Positions 25,317 through 33,926 of a stretch of DNA of 64,000 nucleotides are shown in pieces. Under the pieces are notes generated by a model. It was not told the DNA's origin. It ran no database searches and was given only the letters and a program-made list of their open reading frames with translations. The DNA is taken from positions 62,001 through 126,000 of the forward strand of contig NZ_VHKL01000010.1 of NCBI RefSeq assembly GCF_007474605.1, given 5' to 3'. The stretch is from Rhodoligotrophos appendicifer. Its GTDB lineage: Bacteria > Pseudomonadota > Alphaproteobacteria > Rhizobiales > Im1. Each line of letters begins with the position of its first letter. Within the stretch, counting starts at the first letter, position 1. The position numbers and the translations under genes were made by a program.

Positions 25317-26102
25317 TTAGAAGATCATGCGCTGATGGCCGCCATCGACATCGATGTTGGCTCCGACGATGTAACCGGCACGTTCCGAGGCCATGAAGGC
25401 AACCGCATCGGCGATGTCCTCAGGCTTGCCCCACCGCCCCAGAGGCACAGTGGCGCCCCAGCCCGTCTGCTGCTGTTCCAGGCTGCGGCCGAGATACTGC
25501 TCTTCGTCGATCACGAGGTCCGCGGTAAGCGGGCTCTCGATACGGCTTGGGCAGACCGCGTTGACGAGAATGCCATAGCGCCCGAGATCATCGGAGAGAG
25601 ATTTGACAAAGGCGTGCTGGGCCGCGTTGACGACAGTCGATCCCAGGACCTGTCGACCGGGCACCTTCCCCGCCTGACCGATGACAAGGATGAAGCGGCC
25701 GCCGCCGCGCTCGCGCATAATCGGTGCAGCACAGCGGGCGAGTTCCCAGGGGCCGAGAACCTTCGTGCGGAAGTGCGCGGCGACGTCTTCGGAGGAGACC
25801 TCGTCCAGGCTGCCGCGCAAATGGGTGCCGGCGTTGCTGACAACGATATCGAGACCGCCGAAGACCTCGACCGCCGTGCCCACCATGCGCGCGACGTCAG
25901 CGGGATCATCGACATGGGCCGTGGTGCCCGAAACTTCACCAAGGGCTGAGAGCTCTTTCAGCGCCTGATCGAGCTTGGGCTTTTCGCGGCCACAGATGAG
26001 GACACGCGCGCCCTCCCCCAGCAGCCTGCGCGATATTGCGAGGCCGATGCCGCTGGTGCCGCCCGTCACGATCGCGATCTTGTCCTTCAGACCGAGGTCC
26101 AT
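25317..26102 (-). CDS. SDR-fold protein 1, lacking the catalytic Tyr-x3-Lys
   Basis: This 261-residue Rossmann protein keeps TGGTSGIG for NAD(P) binding and VSNAGTH. Where SDR enzymes have YxxxK it reads GSTVVNAAQHAFVKSL, so the Tyr and Lys positions are Ser and Asn. Such proteins belong to the 3-oxoacyl-ACP-reductase-like set with an imperfect tetrad, so activity is uncertain. GGGAG precedes the ATG at 26102. It is third of three adjacent related SDR genes and directly precedes the importer ATPase. Confidence 0.85.
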   Translation of the reverse strand: MDLGLKDKIAIVTGGTSGIGLAISRRLLGEGARVLICGREKPKLDQALKELSALGEVSGTTAHVDDPADVARMVGTAVEVFGGLDIVVSNAGTHLRGSLDEVSSEDVAAHFRTKVLGPWELARCAAPIMRERGGGRFILVIGQAGKVPGRQVLGSTVVNAAQHAFVKSLSDDLGRYGILVNAVCPSRIESPLTADLVIDEEQYLGRSLEQQQTGWGATVPLGRWGKPEDIADAVAFMASERAGYIVGANIDVDGGHQRMIF

Positions 26103-26112
26103 AGGCTCCCTT

Positions 26113-26901
26113 TCATCCGAAGACATAGCGGTTGTAGCCGCCATCGATGGATACTGAGCTTCCCGTCACGAAATTCGCCCGATCGGACACGATGAAGGCG
26201 ACGAGGTCAGCGATCTCGTCAGGCTGGCCGAGGCGGCCCAGGACATTGGCCCTGGTGAAGCCCGATGCAGCCGTCGCGCGGTCGATGCCACGCTCGCGCA
26301 TCTCTTTCGACAGCGTCGCGGTGATGATGTCCGTCTCGACATATTGCGGGCAGACGGAGTTCACGCGAACATTGTCGCGCGCGACTGCATCCGCTACCGA
26401 TTTCGTCATGGCTTGAGCGGCCGCGTTGGCAATGCCCGACGGCATGCGATCGGGATGAGGATGGCGCGTCGCCTGACCGATGATGTTGACGATGCGCCCG
26501 TCGCCGGCCCGGCGCATATGCGGCAGCACCTCACGGATCATGCCGAAGAAGCCGAACAGCTTGTCGTTCAGCTGTCGTTGCAGGTCCTCCTCGCGCATGG
26601 TCTCGAGATTGCCGCGGACGTGGGTCCCCGCGTTGTTGACCAGGATATCGATACTTCCCAGGGCAGAAGCAGCGTCAGCCACGAAACGCTCCCGCTGTTC
26701 CGCATCGGCGGTGTCGCAGCGGATCGCTACGACCTCGCCGCCTTTTTCCAGCTCAGCCCTGGCCGCGTGCAGGCGGGCCTCGTCGCGGCCGCAGATCGCG
26801 ACTTTCGCGCCTTCCGCCAGGAAGCGCCTGGCGATGGCCAGGCCGATTCCCCGCGTTCCACCCGTGACCAGGGCGACTTTGCCCTCGATCCCTAGATCCA
26901 T
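26113..26901 (-). CDS. SDR-fold protein 2, lacking the catalytic Tyr-x3-Lys
   Basis: This 262-residue paralog of its two neighbours shares the MDLG(I/L) opening. It keeps TGGTRGIG and VNNAGTH, but the active-site stretch reads PSGIANAAAQAMTKSV, with Ser and Asn replacing Tyr and Lys. It lies 10 bases from each adjacent SDR gene. It could be a dehydrogenase using another residue set, or one subunit of a hetero-oligomer with the neighbouring paralogs. Confidence 0.85.
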   Translation of the reverse strand: MDLGIEGKVALVTGGTRGIGLAIARRFLAEGAKVAICGRDEARLHAARAELEKGGEVVAIRCDTADAEQRERFVADAASALGSIDILVNNAGTHVRGNLETMREEDLQRQLNDKLFGFFGMIREVLPHMRRAGDGRIVNIIGQATRHPHPDRMPSGIANAAAQAMTKSVADAVARDNVRVNSVCPQYVETDIITATLSKEMRERGIDRATAASGFTRANVLGRLGQPDEIADLVAFIVSDRANFVTGSSVSIDGGYNRYVFG

Positions 26902-26911
26902 GTCCCGCGCC

Positions 26912-27706
26912 TCACCAAAGGCCTTTCAGACGACCACCATCGGTGTTGAGGGAAACGCCTGTGATGTAGCTCGCACGCTCGGAGCACAAGAAGGCGATTG
27001 CGCCGGCCAGTTCCTCCGGCTTGCCGAAGCGGCCAAGGGCATTTTTGCGCGTGGCGAGCTTACGGGCCTCTTCTTCCGATGTGGCACCCAGTTCCTTCTG
27101 CAGGCCGCCAGCGTTCCGCTTCCACAGATCGGTCGCTACCCAGCCGGGGCAGATCGCGTTGACCAGCACGTTATGAGGCCCGAACTCCGTCGACAGCGAC
27201 TTGGTCATGTTTAGCAAAGCGCTGTTGGTCATGCCCGAACCAAACATATAGGGATCCGGCTCCTTGCCGGCGCCGCCGATCAGGCTGACGATGCGGCCCC
27301 AGCGCTTGTCGCGCATGATGGGGAAAACCTCGCGGATCATCCGCATCCAGCCGAAAAGCTTCGTTTCAAGCTGGTTATGGAGCCCCTCTTCGGTCATCTC
27401 ATCAAAGCGGCCGGAATACATCGTGCCGGCATTGTTCACGAGAATGTCCACGGTCCCGAAGGCTGCCACCGTTTCCTTGACGATGCGCAGACTTTCCTCA
27501 GCATTCGTCATGTCAGCCTGAAGCGAGCGGATCTCACCACCCGTTTCCGCCTGCAGATCCTTGCAAGCCTTTGCCGCTTCGTCACCATGCCGCGAGCAGG
27601 TCATCACCTTCACGCCGGCCTTGAGAAATTCCTTGGCCGTTTCGTATCCGATGCCGCGGCTACCGCCCGTCACGATCGCCACTCTGTCCTTGATCCCCAG
27701 ATCCAT
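26912..27706 (-). CDS. SDR-fold protein 3, lacking the catalytic Tyr-x3-Lys
   Basis: This 264-residue first gene of the catabolic operon keeps TGGSRGIG and VNNAGTM. The usual YxxxK region reads FGSGMTNSALLNMTKSL, again Ser/Asn. GAGGG lies eight bases before the ATG at 27706; the in-frame ATG at 27721 is less likely. It is more divergent than the other two copies. It faces the GntR gene across 281 bases containing an 18-bp palindrome. Confidence 0.85.
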   Translation of the reverse strand: MDLGIKDRVAIVTGGSRGIGYETAKEFLKAGVKVMTCSRHGDEAAKACKDLQAETGGEIRSLQADMTNAEESLRIVKETVAAFGTVDILVNNAGTMYSGRFDEMTEEGLHNQLETKLFGWMRMIREVFPIMRDKRWGRIVSLIGGAGKEPDPYMFGSGMTNSALLNMTKSLSTEFGPHNVLVNAICPGWVATDLWKRNAGGLQKELGATSEEEARKLATRKNALGRFGKPEELAGAIAFLCSERASYITGVSLNTDGGRLKGLW

Positions 27707-27899
27707 CCTTAAAACCCTCATGCCAAAAGCGAGCCGCGCGCGGCCGAATGTTACTGCGGAACAGAATGATCCGCGGTGATCGAAGCGTTGTTCAGTCGAT
27801 GAGAGAGAGGACTATGCCAGAACGGCCTTGCAGCTCCGAACACTCGGCGCAGCGATGCAGGCAGACGTCCATCGACATAACATTCCTCCCCAGGAACGG

Positions 27900-27917
27900 G
27901 CCTCCAATATTGGAGGC
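27900..27917. promoter_or_regulatory. 18-bp perfect palindrome, candidate GntR operator
   Basis: GCCTCCAATATTGGAGGC is perfectly self-complementary and sits 70-88 bases before the gntR start and about 195 bases before SDR 3, in the only divergent gap of this region. TTGTATGATAG (27921-27931), similar to FCD-GntR sites, lies directly beside it. Autoregulation plus control of the operon is likely. Confidence 0.55.
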
Positions 27918-27987
27918 AATTTTGTATGATAGTAAGTGCGCAATGCTATTCACGTCAACAGGGGCCAGTGCTAGAAGTTGGCTGATG

Positions 27988-28692
27988 ATGACGGACACTC
28001 AGATGGCGCTCGACGAACCCGGCGATCAGAAACGCGGTGAGACCGTCGAGTTCGTCGTGGCTCAGATCCGTCAGAAGATCATCGAAGGTCGTTTTGTTTC
28101 GGGGCAGAGATTAATCGCACGGGATCTGTCGGAAGATCTCGGGATCAGTCGGGGTCCCATTCGAGAGGCGTTCCGCCGCCTTGCCGCCGACGGGCTCGTC
28201 GAACTCACGCCCAATCGCGGCGCCACCATTCGCCAACTCACTCGAAAGCAGGTGAAGAACCTCTTTCAGATCCGAGAGAACCTGGAGGGCCTGGCGGCGC
28301 GACTTGCCGCCGAGAATATCGATGAGGGAGAGAACCGACGCATCTTCACGGATGTATGGGAGAAAGTCAGGCCGACGAACACGCCGCTGCCATGGCATAT
28401 CTTCATCCATCAAAATCGCCAGTACCACGGGACGATCGTCTCGATCAGCGGCAATGATCAGTTGTGCGAGCTGATCAGCAATCTCCAACTCCCCATCATG
28501 ATGTATCAGATCGGCAGCGCCATGCTTCCCGAGAACGCCGCCGTTTCGAATGAGGACCATGTCAAGGTCGCCGAAGCCATTCTCGCTGCCGACCCGGCGG
28601 CAGCGGAGGAAGCGATGCGCACGCATCTGCGACGTTCGCACAACTGGGTCATGCAGCTTCCGGACTCGGCCTTCAGGCGCAAAGCCGATTAA
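27988..28692 (+). CDS. GntR-family (FCD) transcriptional regulator
   Basis: This 234-residue regulator has one winged helix (IRQKIIEGRFVSGQRLIARDLSEDLGISRGPIREAFRRLAADGLVEL) and a helical FCD domain with the usual His/Asp positions (HIFIHQNRQYHGTI, NEDHVKVAEAIL, MRTHLRRSH). The start is chosen at the MTDTQ ATG; 27985 and 28003 are alternatives and no strong ribosome site is seen. It is divergent from the SDR-importer operon, which it probably represses until a carboxylate ligand binds. Confidence 0.88.
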   Translation: MTDTQMALDEPGDQKRGETVEFVVAQIRQKIIEGRFVSGQRLIARDLSEDLGISRGPIREAFRRLAADGLVELTPNRGATIRQLTRKQVKNLFQIRENLEGLAARLAAENIDEGENRRIFTDVWEKVRPTNTPLPWHIFIHQNRQYHGTIVSISGNDQLCELISNLQLPIMMYQIGSAMLPENAAVSNEDHVKVAEAILAADPAAAEEAMRTHLRRSHNWVMQLPDSAFRRKAD

Positions 28693-28727
28693 GACTCCCT
28701 AGCGCGGACGCCGACGCAGCGGCAAAT

Positions 28728-30671
28728 CTAATCTGAACTGAGAATCAGATTCTCAATATTTTTCAAATTGTCTTGTTCAGTCTGAGAAGTATTAGCGCCG
28801 GGAGAAATATATCCATAGACCTGACGGTTATCGATATATTGCGTTACACCATGACGACGAGCGCTCTCCGCAAAAATGACGTAGGGATGCCTTGACGTTT
28901 CATCCTGATACCGAAGATTGTCAATGACATCGGCGCGGACAAGATATGTGGAGTGTATGACTGGCACCTCATGCACACCGCGTATCCAGCGGTTCAGAAT
29001 CCATGTGTACTGATCGCAATCGCGGTAATAGCCATTCGCGTCAATCTCGGCGTGGTAGTTGGAGTAGAAGCTGCCGGGTGCGACCGCACGCAGGAACGGC
29101 GCAGTGATCGGCAGATTGAGGGCAACGAGCTCACGCAACGTGCCCGGGCGAACGAAGTTGTCCAAGTCCGAAACGAAATAGAAATCGCAGTCATTTTCAA
29201 TCGTGCGGCGGAGACTGGTCTCGCGGATGCTGCCGATGGTGTGGACTCCTGTGTCCCCGCCCGTCTCTTCGGCTTCGAATTCCACTCCGGCATAAAAATG
29301 GCCCACGCGGGCTGCCCATTCACGCAACAGGGATTCGGTTGCGTCCGTGTTGCCATTGGTTCGGATGGACAAAACGATCGAAGACTTGGGATAATCCAAG
29401 GCTTCGATTCCAGCGAGATAGAGCGGCAGACATGCCTGCTTCTGCCTTGCAAGGATGGCCACCAGAACCCGCGGCGCCGCTCCGCTCTGCCGGGTGCGCA
29501 ATTGTCTCGTCGGCACCAGCGCGTGCTGATCCACGAATCCGACTTGGGCTGCCGATCCAAGATTCGGTTCGCTCGGCAGACGCTCGCTGACGAAGCGCGC
29601 ATTCTCGATGATCCTCGCCGTGTCCTCCATGGACAGCTTTCCGGTTGCAAGGATCTTCAGGCTGGCATCGAGGCACTCACGATTGTGTCCGGACCAATAG
29701 GCGTTGACGGAGAGTTCGTCGAGCAAACCGGTCTCATAGATCCATCGCTCCACAAACAGTCCGTCTGCCGGCATCGGGATGGCGAGACCGCGCTTGGCGT
29801 GCTGATAGCCCTCCTCGTATCTGCGTTCCTTGCGACAGAGCCGACTTGCCTCATGCAACGCCTCGGCCCGCGTCAGCTGTGCGTCGGCCGCTTTGAGAAA
29901 GGCGTCGATGACCTCCTGAACGGGATGATGGAGGTGTTCCTTCATCTGGGCGGCGTAATAGAGGCTGACAAACACCTCCTCCTGCCAGTAACCAAGGTCT
30001 GCCCTGGCAAGATACTGCTCCAGAGCTTTGCCTCGCTCGCCACAGTCGCGGTAACTCTGGGCCAGGTAAAAGCGATAGCGCGCTCGCAGGAAGGGATCCG
30101 TCTCCGTTTCCAGCGCGGCCACCAACACTGCAACATCGCGCCGATAGGTTTCCCGATCCAGGCGTCTTGCGCCATCGTGGTTGCGGCGCATACCGATCGC
30201 CGGCAGCTGACCTGGCGAGCCGGCGCCCTCGCAGGTCAGAAATTCATGCAGTACGCCAGCATACCGCCAGGGAAGAGCACTGCGAACCAGCTGCATGCGC
30301 TGATACATGATCGAAGTGTCGCGGATCTCGATCATGTAGGCGTCGGCATCCAGGAGCGGGAGCCGTGCCCCCGGGGGCGCCTCCAAGGCGTCGTCCGCAT
30401 CGATGATGAGCGTATAATCGCCCTTCCCAGCGGCCAAGGACAGGGCCTCGGACCGGTTGTGCGCGAAATCCTGCCAGGGCCTCTCGTGGAGTTCGCCCGA
30501 CAGCTCGCGCATGTAATCGCGGATGATGTCCTGAGTCCCGTCGGTGGAACCCGTATCCACAATCACCCAATGGTCGATGAAGGGACGTACGCTGTCGAGG
30601 CAGCGCCGGATGACCCGCGCCTCGTTCTTGACGATCATATTCAAACAGATGGTCTGTCCGGCGGCATTCAT
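28728..30671 (-). CDS. Two-module glycosyltransferase: GT2 + TPR + procollagen galactosyltransferase-like domain
   Basis: This 647-residue cytoplasmic protein has three parts. Residues 5-175 form a GT2-type transferase (ICLNMIVKNEARVI, VDTGSTDGTQ, metal motif DADD at 91-94). Residues 195-365 are TPR-like helices. Residues 402-625 resemble the catalytic domain of animal COLGALT/GLT25D procollagen galactosyltransferases: VAILARQKQACLPLYLAGIE, LSIRTNGNTDATESLLREW, DFYFVSDLDNFVRPGTL with DLDN at 502-505, ITAPFLR, YSNYHAEIDANGYYR and VPVIHSTYLV follow the same order. It begins one base after the Sel1 gene stop. With a Gly-X-Thr collagen-like protein and exporter encoded upstream, glycosylation of that protein, probably on Thr, is the natural hypothesis. 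The sugar is unknown, and hydroxylysine is not available as acceptor. Confidence 0.85.
   Translation of the reverse strand: MNAAGQTICLNMIVKNEARVIRRCLDSVRPFIDHWVIVDTGSTDGTQDIIRDYMRELSGELHERPWQDFAHNRSEALSLAAGKGDYTLIIDADDALEAPPGARLPLLDADAYMIEIRDTSIMYQRMQLVRSALPWRYAGVLHEFLTCEGAGSPGQLPAIGMRRNHDGARRLDRETYRRDVAVLVAALETETDPFLRARYRFYLAQSYRDCGERGKALEQYLARADLGYWQEEVFVSLYYAAQMKEHLHHPVQEVIDAFLKAADAQLTRAEALHEASRLCRKERRYEEGYQHAKRGLAIPMPADGLFVERWIYETGLLDELSVNAYWSGHNRECLDASLKILATGKLSMEDTARIIENARFVSERLPSEPNLGSAAQVGFVDQHALVPTRQLRTRQSGAAPRVLVAILARQKQACLPLYLAGIEALDYPKSSIVLSIRTNGNTDATESLLREWAARVGHFYAGVEFEAEETGGDTGVHTIGSIRETSLRRTIENDCDFYFVSDLDNFVRPGTLRELVALNLPITAPFLRAVAPGSFYSNYHAEIDANGYYRDCDQYTWILNRWIRGVHEVPVIHSTYLVRADVIDNLRYQDETSRHPYVIFAESARRHGVTQYIDNRQVYGYISPGANTSQTEQDNLKNIENLILSSD
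28730..28762 (+). terminator. Terminator-like hairpin after gntR
   Basis: AATCTGA pairs with TCAGATT across an eight-base loop, followed by a T-rich run ending at 28762. It overlaps the last codons of the convergent glycosyltransferase gene and may serve gntR on the plus strand. Confidence 0.45.
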
Positions 30672-30672
30672 C

Positions 30673-32529
30673 CTAGGAGGCTCCGTGCTGCATGGAGCGC
30701 GAAGCCGCCGCTGGTTCGTTGAGCAGTTCGTAGAATTCGACGTCGAACGCGGGCGCTTCCGGAATGACCGGCCATGTCTCGTTCAGGGTGGCGAGTTCAT
30801 CGGCAGCGCCGGGCACGCCGAAAGAGACTGCAGTTTCATACCAGCGGCGGCCGGCCGCAATGTCCTGCGGGCCGCCGAGCCCAAGCACCGCGTAACGGGC
30901 GAGCATCAGGCAGGCGATGGGATGATCGCATGCGGCGGCCTGCGCGAACCACTCAGCTGCCACCTCGTAATCGGCTTCGGTCTCATGACCGCCGCTATGG
31001 AGCTCTCCGAGCCCGAACATCGCCCCCACATGCCCCTCCGGCAGGGCCTTCAGGAACCATGATTCCGCGGCAGCATAGTCCCGGGGCGCACCCCGTCCGT
31101 CGAGGATCATCTCCGCCAGTGCGACCTGGGCGTCGGCCAGGCCCGCCTGTGCCGCGCGGGTAAACCAGTCGATTGCCTCTGGCTCATTCTGTTCGAGACC
31201 GCGACCTTCCGCCAACATCCTGCCGTACCAATACTGGGCGGTGACGACGCCTTCGGCCGCCCGTTTCAGCCAGAATGCCGCTCGCTCGTCATCACGTGGC
31301 ATGCCCACACCCTCAGCAAGACAAACGGCATAGTTGAAGGCGCCAACAAGGTCGCCCTCCTCGGCGGCGCGCTCGAACCATTCGTGAACGGGAGGCGGCT
31401 CCAGGAAGAGTGCCGATCCCGAGCCGCTTTGGAGCAGCTCTGCAAGATCCGCCTGAGCGCGGCTGTCGCCTGCCTCGGCAGCGCGCTTGAACCAGACCGC
31501 CGCCTCGTCGGCATCCTGGGTCACTCCGGCACCCGTCAGATGAAGCATGCCCAGTGCATGGGCAGCAGTGCTGTGGCCCAGTTCGGCTGCGGCCCGGAAC
31601 CAGTTGGCCGCCTCCTCGTAATTGGGTGGCACGGTGCCGCCGCGCGCATAGATGTCTCCCAGCAGCGCTGCCGCCTCGGCATCGCCCCCATGAGCGGCGC
31701 GCCGCAGCCAACTCTCCCCGATCAGGGCATCCGGATCGCCACCACGACCTTCGAGCAGCATCAGGCCGAACCTCGCCTGAGCGTTGTGAAGTCCAGCTTC
31801 GGCTGCGATCTGATAGTGCTGGCGAGCTTCCACATCGTTTGTCTCAGTGCCCACCCCACGTTCCGCGCTCATGCCGAGCAGGTAATGAGCGGTGGGTATG
31901 CCCGTCTTTCCCACGCTGGCGAGTTCCAGATAGGCCGCACGTTTCTTTTCTTCAGTGTCGGCACGCAGCATCAGGGCAATCACAAATCCCAAGCGGCCCT
32001 GAGGATAATTCTGAGCGGCGGATTTCGCGTACCATGAGAAGGCGTCATCGGCATTGCGCAGGTCGTCGGGGCCGGAGGTCAGGATGAAACCCATCATCGC
32101 CTGCGCGTCGGGGGCTCCTGCTTCGGCTGCCGGGCGCGCCCATAGGAGCGCTGCCCGGTGATCGGGAAGTCCTGCGTCGTCGCGTTCGAACAGCGTCGAC
32201 CGTGCCTCGAGGGAGACCTGCGGCAGTCCCAGCAGATGAAGCTTCGCCAGGCGGCATTGCGCGCGCACATGACCTCTCGTTGCGGCGCGATGGAACCATC
32301 GGGCCGCCTCCATTGTATGGGCCACCGTCCCCTTGCCCTCGAGATACCGTTCGCCAACGAGGAAGGCTGCCTCCATATCGCCTCCTTCGGCCGCGGCGGC
32401 AAAGAGGACCAGGGCGCGATCCGGTGCCGCCTCGGAGAGCCGCTCAGCGCGGGCGCGAGCGCGTCTCGGGAAATGCGCCGCCAGGCGATCAAGCGGTTTG
32501 GCGATGAGATGCAGCCCAGCCAAGCTCAT
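30673..32529 (-). CDS. Sel1-repeat protein
   Basis: This 618-residue soluble protein has no signal peptide or membrane span. From about residue 35 on it consists of a dozen or more Sel1-like (TPR-related) repeats, with recurring A(A/E)xWFxxAAExGxxxAxxxL units, for example EAANWFRAAAELGHSTAAHALG and EAAVWFKRAAEAGDSRAQADLA. Such solenoids act as scaffolds. Its ATG overlaps the hlyD-like stop (ATGA, 32526-32529) and its stop is one base from the glycosyltransferase start, so it is firmly in the operon. A likely role is to hold substrate, glycosyltransferase and exporter together (inference). Confidence 0.85.
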   Translation of the reverse strand: MSLAGLHLIAKPLDRLAAHFPRRARARAERLSEAAPDRALVLFAAAAEGGDMEAAFLVGERYLEGKGTVAHTMEAARWFHRAATRGHVRAQCRLAKLHLLGLPQVSLEARSTLFERDDAGLPDHRAALLWARPAAEAGAPDAQAMMGFILTSGPDDLRNADDAFSWYAKSAAQNYPQGRLGFVIALMLRADTEEKKRAAYLELASVGKTGIPTAHYLLGMSAERGVGTETNDVEARQHYQIAAEAGLHNAQARFGLMLLEGRGGDPDALIGESWLRRAAHGGDAEAAALLGDIYARGGTVPPNYEEAANWFRAAAELGHSTAAHALGMLHLTGAGVTQDADEAAVWFKRAAEAGDSRAQADLAELLQSGSGSALFLEPPPVHEWFERAAEEGDLVGAFNYAVCLAEGVGMPRDDERAAFWLKRAAEGVVTAQYWYGRMLAEGRGLEQNEPEAIDWFTRAAQAGLADAQVALAEMILDGRGAPRDYAAAESWFLKALPEGHVGAMFGLGELHSGGHETEADYEVAAEWFAQAAACDHPIACLMLARYAVLGLGGPQDIAAGRRWYETAVSFGVPGAADELATLNETWPVIPEAPAFDVEFYELLNEPAAASRSMQHGAS

Positions 32530-33926
32530 GGTTCGCGCAGGCTCCCATAAGCCACGGGCAGGATCTTGTCGGCGAAGTAGGAAAGCACCGAGCGCGTGCC
32601 GACCTTCACATCGGCAGTGATCGGCATGCCCGGCATGGGACGGAATCCCGCCGGCGTATCATGCATCATGAGGCTGTCGAGGGAGATATCGGCGCGATAG
32701 TACAGGGTGTTCGGACGGTTCGGCATGGAGGATCCGCCATCCCCCACCGAAGTCTCCGGACTGAAGCTGTCAGGGCTGATCGCTCTCACGATGCCTTGGC
32801 CGCTGCCATATTGAAGGAAGGGGAGCGTGTCGAACTTCACCGTCACGGCGTCGCCCGGGCTGACATGACCGCTCTCCATTCCGGAGATATCCGCCTCGAC
32901 CGAAAGAGGAGCGTCGATCGGTACGAGCTGGATCAGCGGCTCGGCGCTGGTCACGACAGAGCCCACCGAGATCTTGGCAACCGACAGGACAATCGAGTCG
33001 CGTGGCGCCGTCAGCACCACCAGCTCGTTGTGGAGCTCAGCCTTGGCCAATTCCTGCCGGGCCAAGGTCAACTTCCCCTGCGTCTCGGCGAGATCCTGAG
33101 AGTTCCGGCCGTTCCACTGCTCGATGAAGGTGGTCCGCTCCGCCTCGAGGGCAGCAAGCTGACGGTCGCCTTGAGCAGCATCGGATTCAGACTTGGAAAG
33201 CGAAGCCGCCATGGTCAGGCGGATGTCGGTCGCCTGCAACGTGTAGAGCAGGCTGCCGGTCTGCATCTGTTGCAGCTTCTTACGCATCTCTTCGACATCG
33301 GAGGCCACCACAAGACGCTGACCGAAATATTCGGCCTGAGCCTTGTCACCGGCGATCTGGGTCCGCAGCTGGTCGATCTTCTTGTCGTAGTTCTGGATGG
33401 AGGCTGCAAATTCGGCAGCCTGCTGATCGGAAATGGTGCCTTGCAATGCCGCATGCGCATTGGCGGCGTCCGGCTGGTAGGTTGCTCCGGAAGCCGTTGC
33501 CAGCAGGCGCTGTGCTCTGGCCCCGAGCAGGTCGACCTGATCTTTGATCGATGCGTGGTCGGCGCCGGTGAATGTGGGGTTGAGGCGGGCAAGAACCTGT
33601 CCCTTGCGGACGATATCGCCCTTCTTCACCTCGATGCTCTGGATGATGGTCTGATCGAAAGCCTGCATCACGATGTTGGGGGCATCGGCAACAAGCTTGC
33701 CCCTCGCGGAGACGATCCTATCGATGCGGATGACCGCGGCGGAGGCGATCAAGGCCAACACAAGCAGGAAGACGAACAGGATCGTCGACCGCGTCAGACG
33801 CGGCACCGGCGTCGCAATGATGGCGGCCGAGGGGCTTTCGAACTCGAGAGCGGCAATGGGCAACCGGCTCTCGTCGTTTCGTCCGGCTTTAACTGGCGCT
33901 GGCAATAGTCCGAGCACGCGCGGCAT
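32526..33926 (-). CDS. HlyD-family periplasmic adaptor of type I secretion
   Basis: This 466-residue membrane-fusion protein has one N-terminal span (residues about 45-67, ILFVFLLVLALIASAAVI), a lipoyl-like half (GKLVADAPNIVMQAFDQT, IQSIEVKKGDIVRKGQVLARLNPT), a long coiled-coil hairpin (SIQNYDKKIDQLRTQIAGD to LARQELAKAEL), and a closing beta-barrel (LVVLTAPRDSIVLSVAKISVGSVV, VEADISGMESGHVSPGDAVTVKF). It bridges the ABC exporter and an outer-membrane TolC-type duct, not encoded here. The ATG at 33926 has AAGGA upstream; the start overlaps the ABC gene by 38 bases. Confidence 0.92.
   Translation of the reverse strand: MPRVLGLLPAPVKAGRNDESRLPIAALEFESPSAAIIATPVPRLTRSTILFVFLLVLALIASAAVIRIDRIVSARGKLVADAPNIVMQAFDQTIIQSIEVKKGDIVRKGQVLARLNPTFTGADHASIKDQVDLLGARAQRLLATASGATYQPDAANAHAALQGTISDQQAAEFAASIQNYDKKIDQLRTQIAGDKAQAEYFGQRLVVASDVEEMRKKLQQMQTGSLLYTLQATDIRLTMAASLSKSESDAAQGDRQLAALEAERTTFIEQWNGRNSQDLAETQGKLTLARQELAKAELHNELVVLTAPRDSIVLSVAKISVGSVVTSAEPLIQLVPIDAPLSVEADISGMESGHVSPGDAVTVKFDTLPFLQYGSGQGIVRAISPDSFSPETSVGDGGSSMPNRPNTLYYRADISLDSLMMHDTPAGFRPMPGMPITADVKVGTRSVLSYFADKILPVAYGSLREP

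Noticed and set aside
28953-30722. 589-residue plus-strand open frame opposite the glycosyltransferase
   Set aside because: No domain pattern and no ribosome site; the minus-strand protein has two glycosyltransferase motif sets.
32661-33908. 415-residue plus-strand open frame opposite the HlyD-like gene
   Set aside because: His/Gly/Leu-rich antisense translation without family features.
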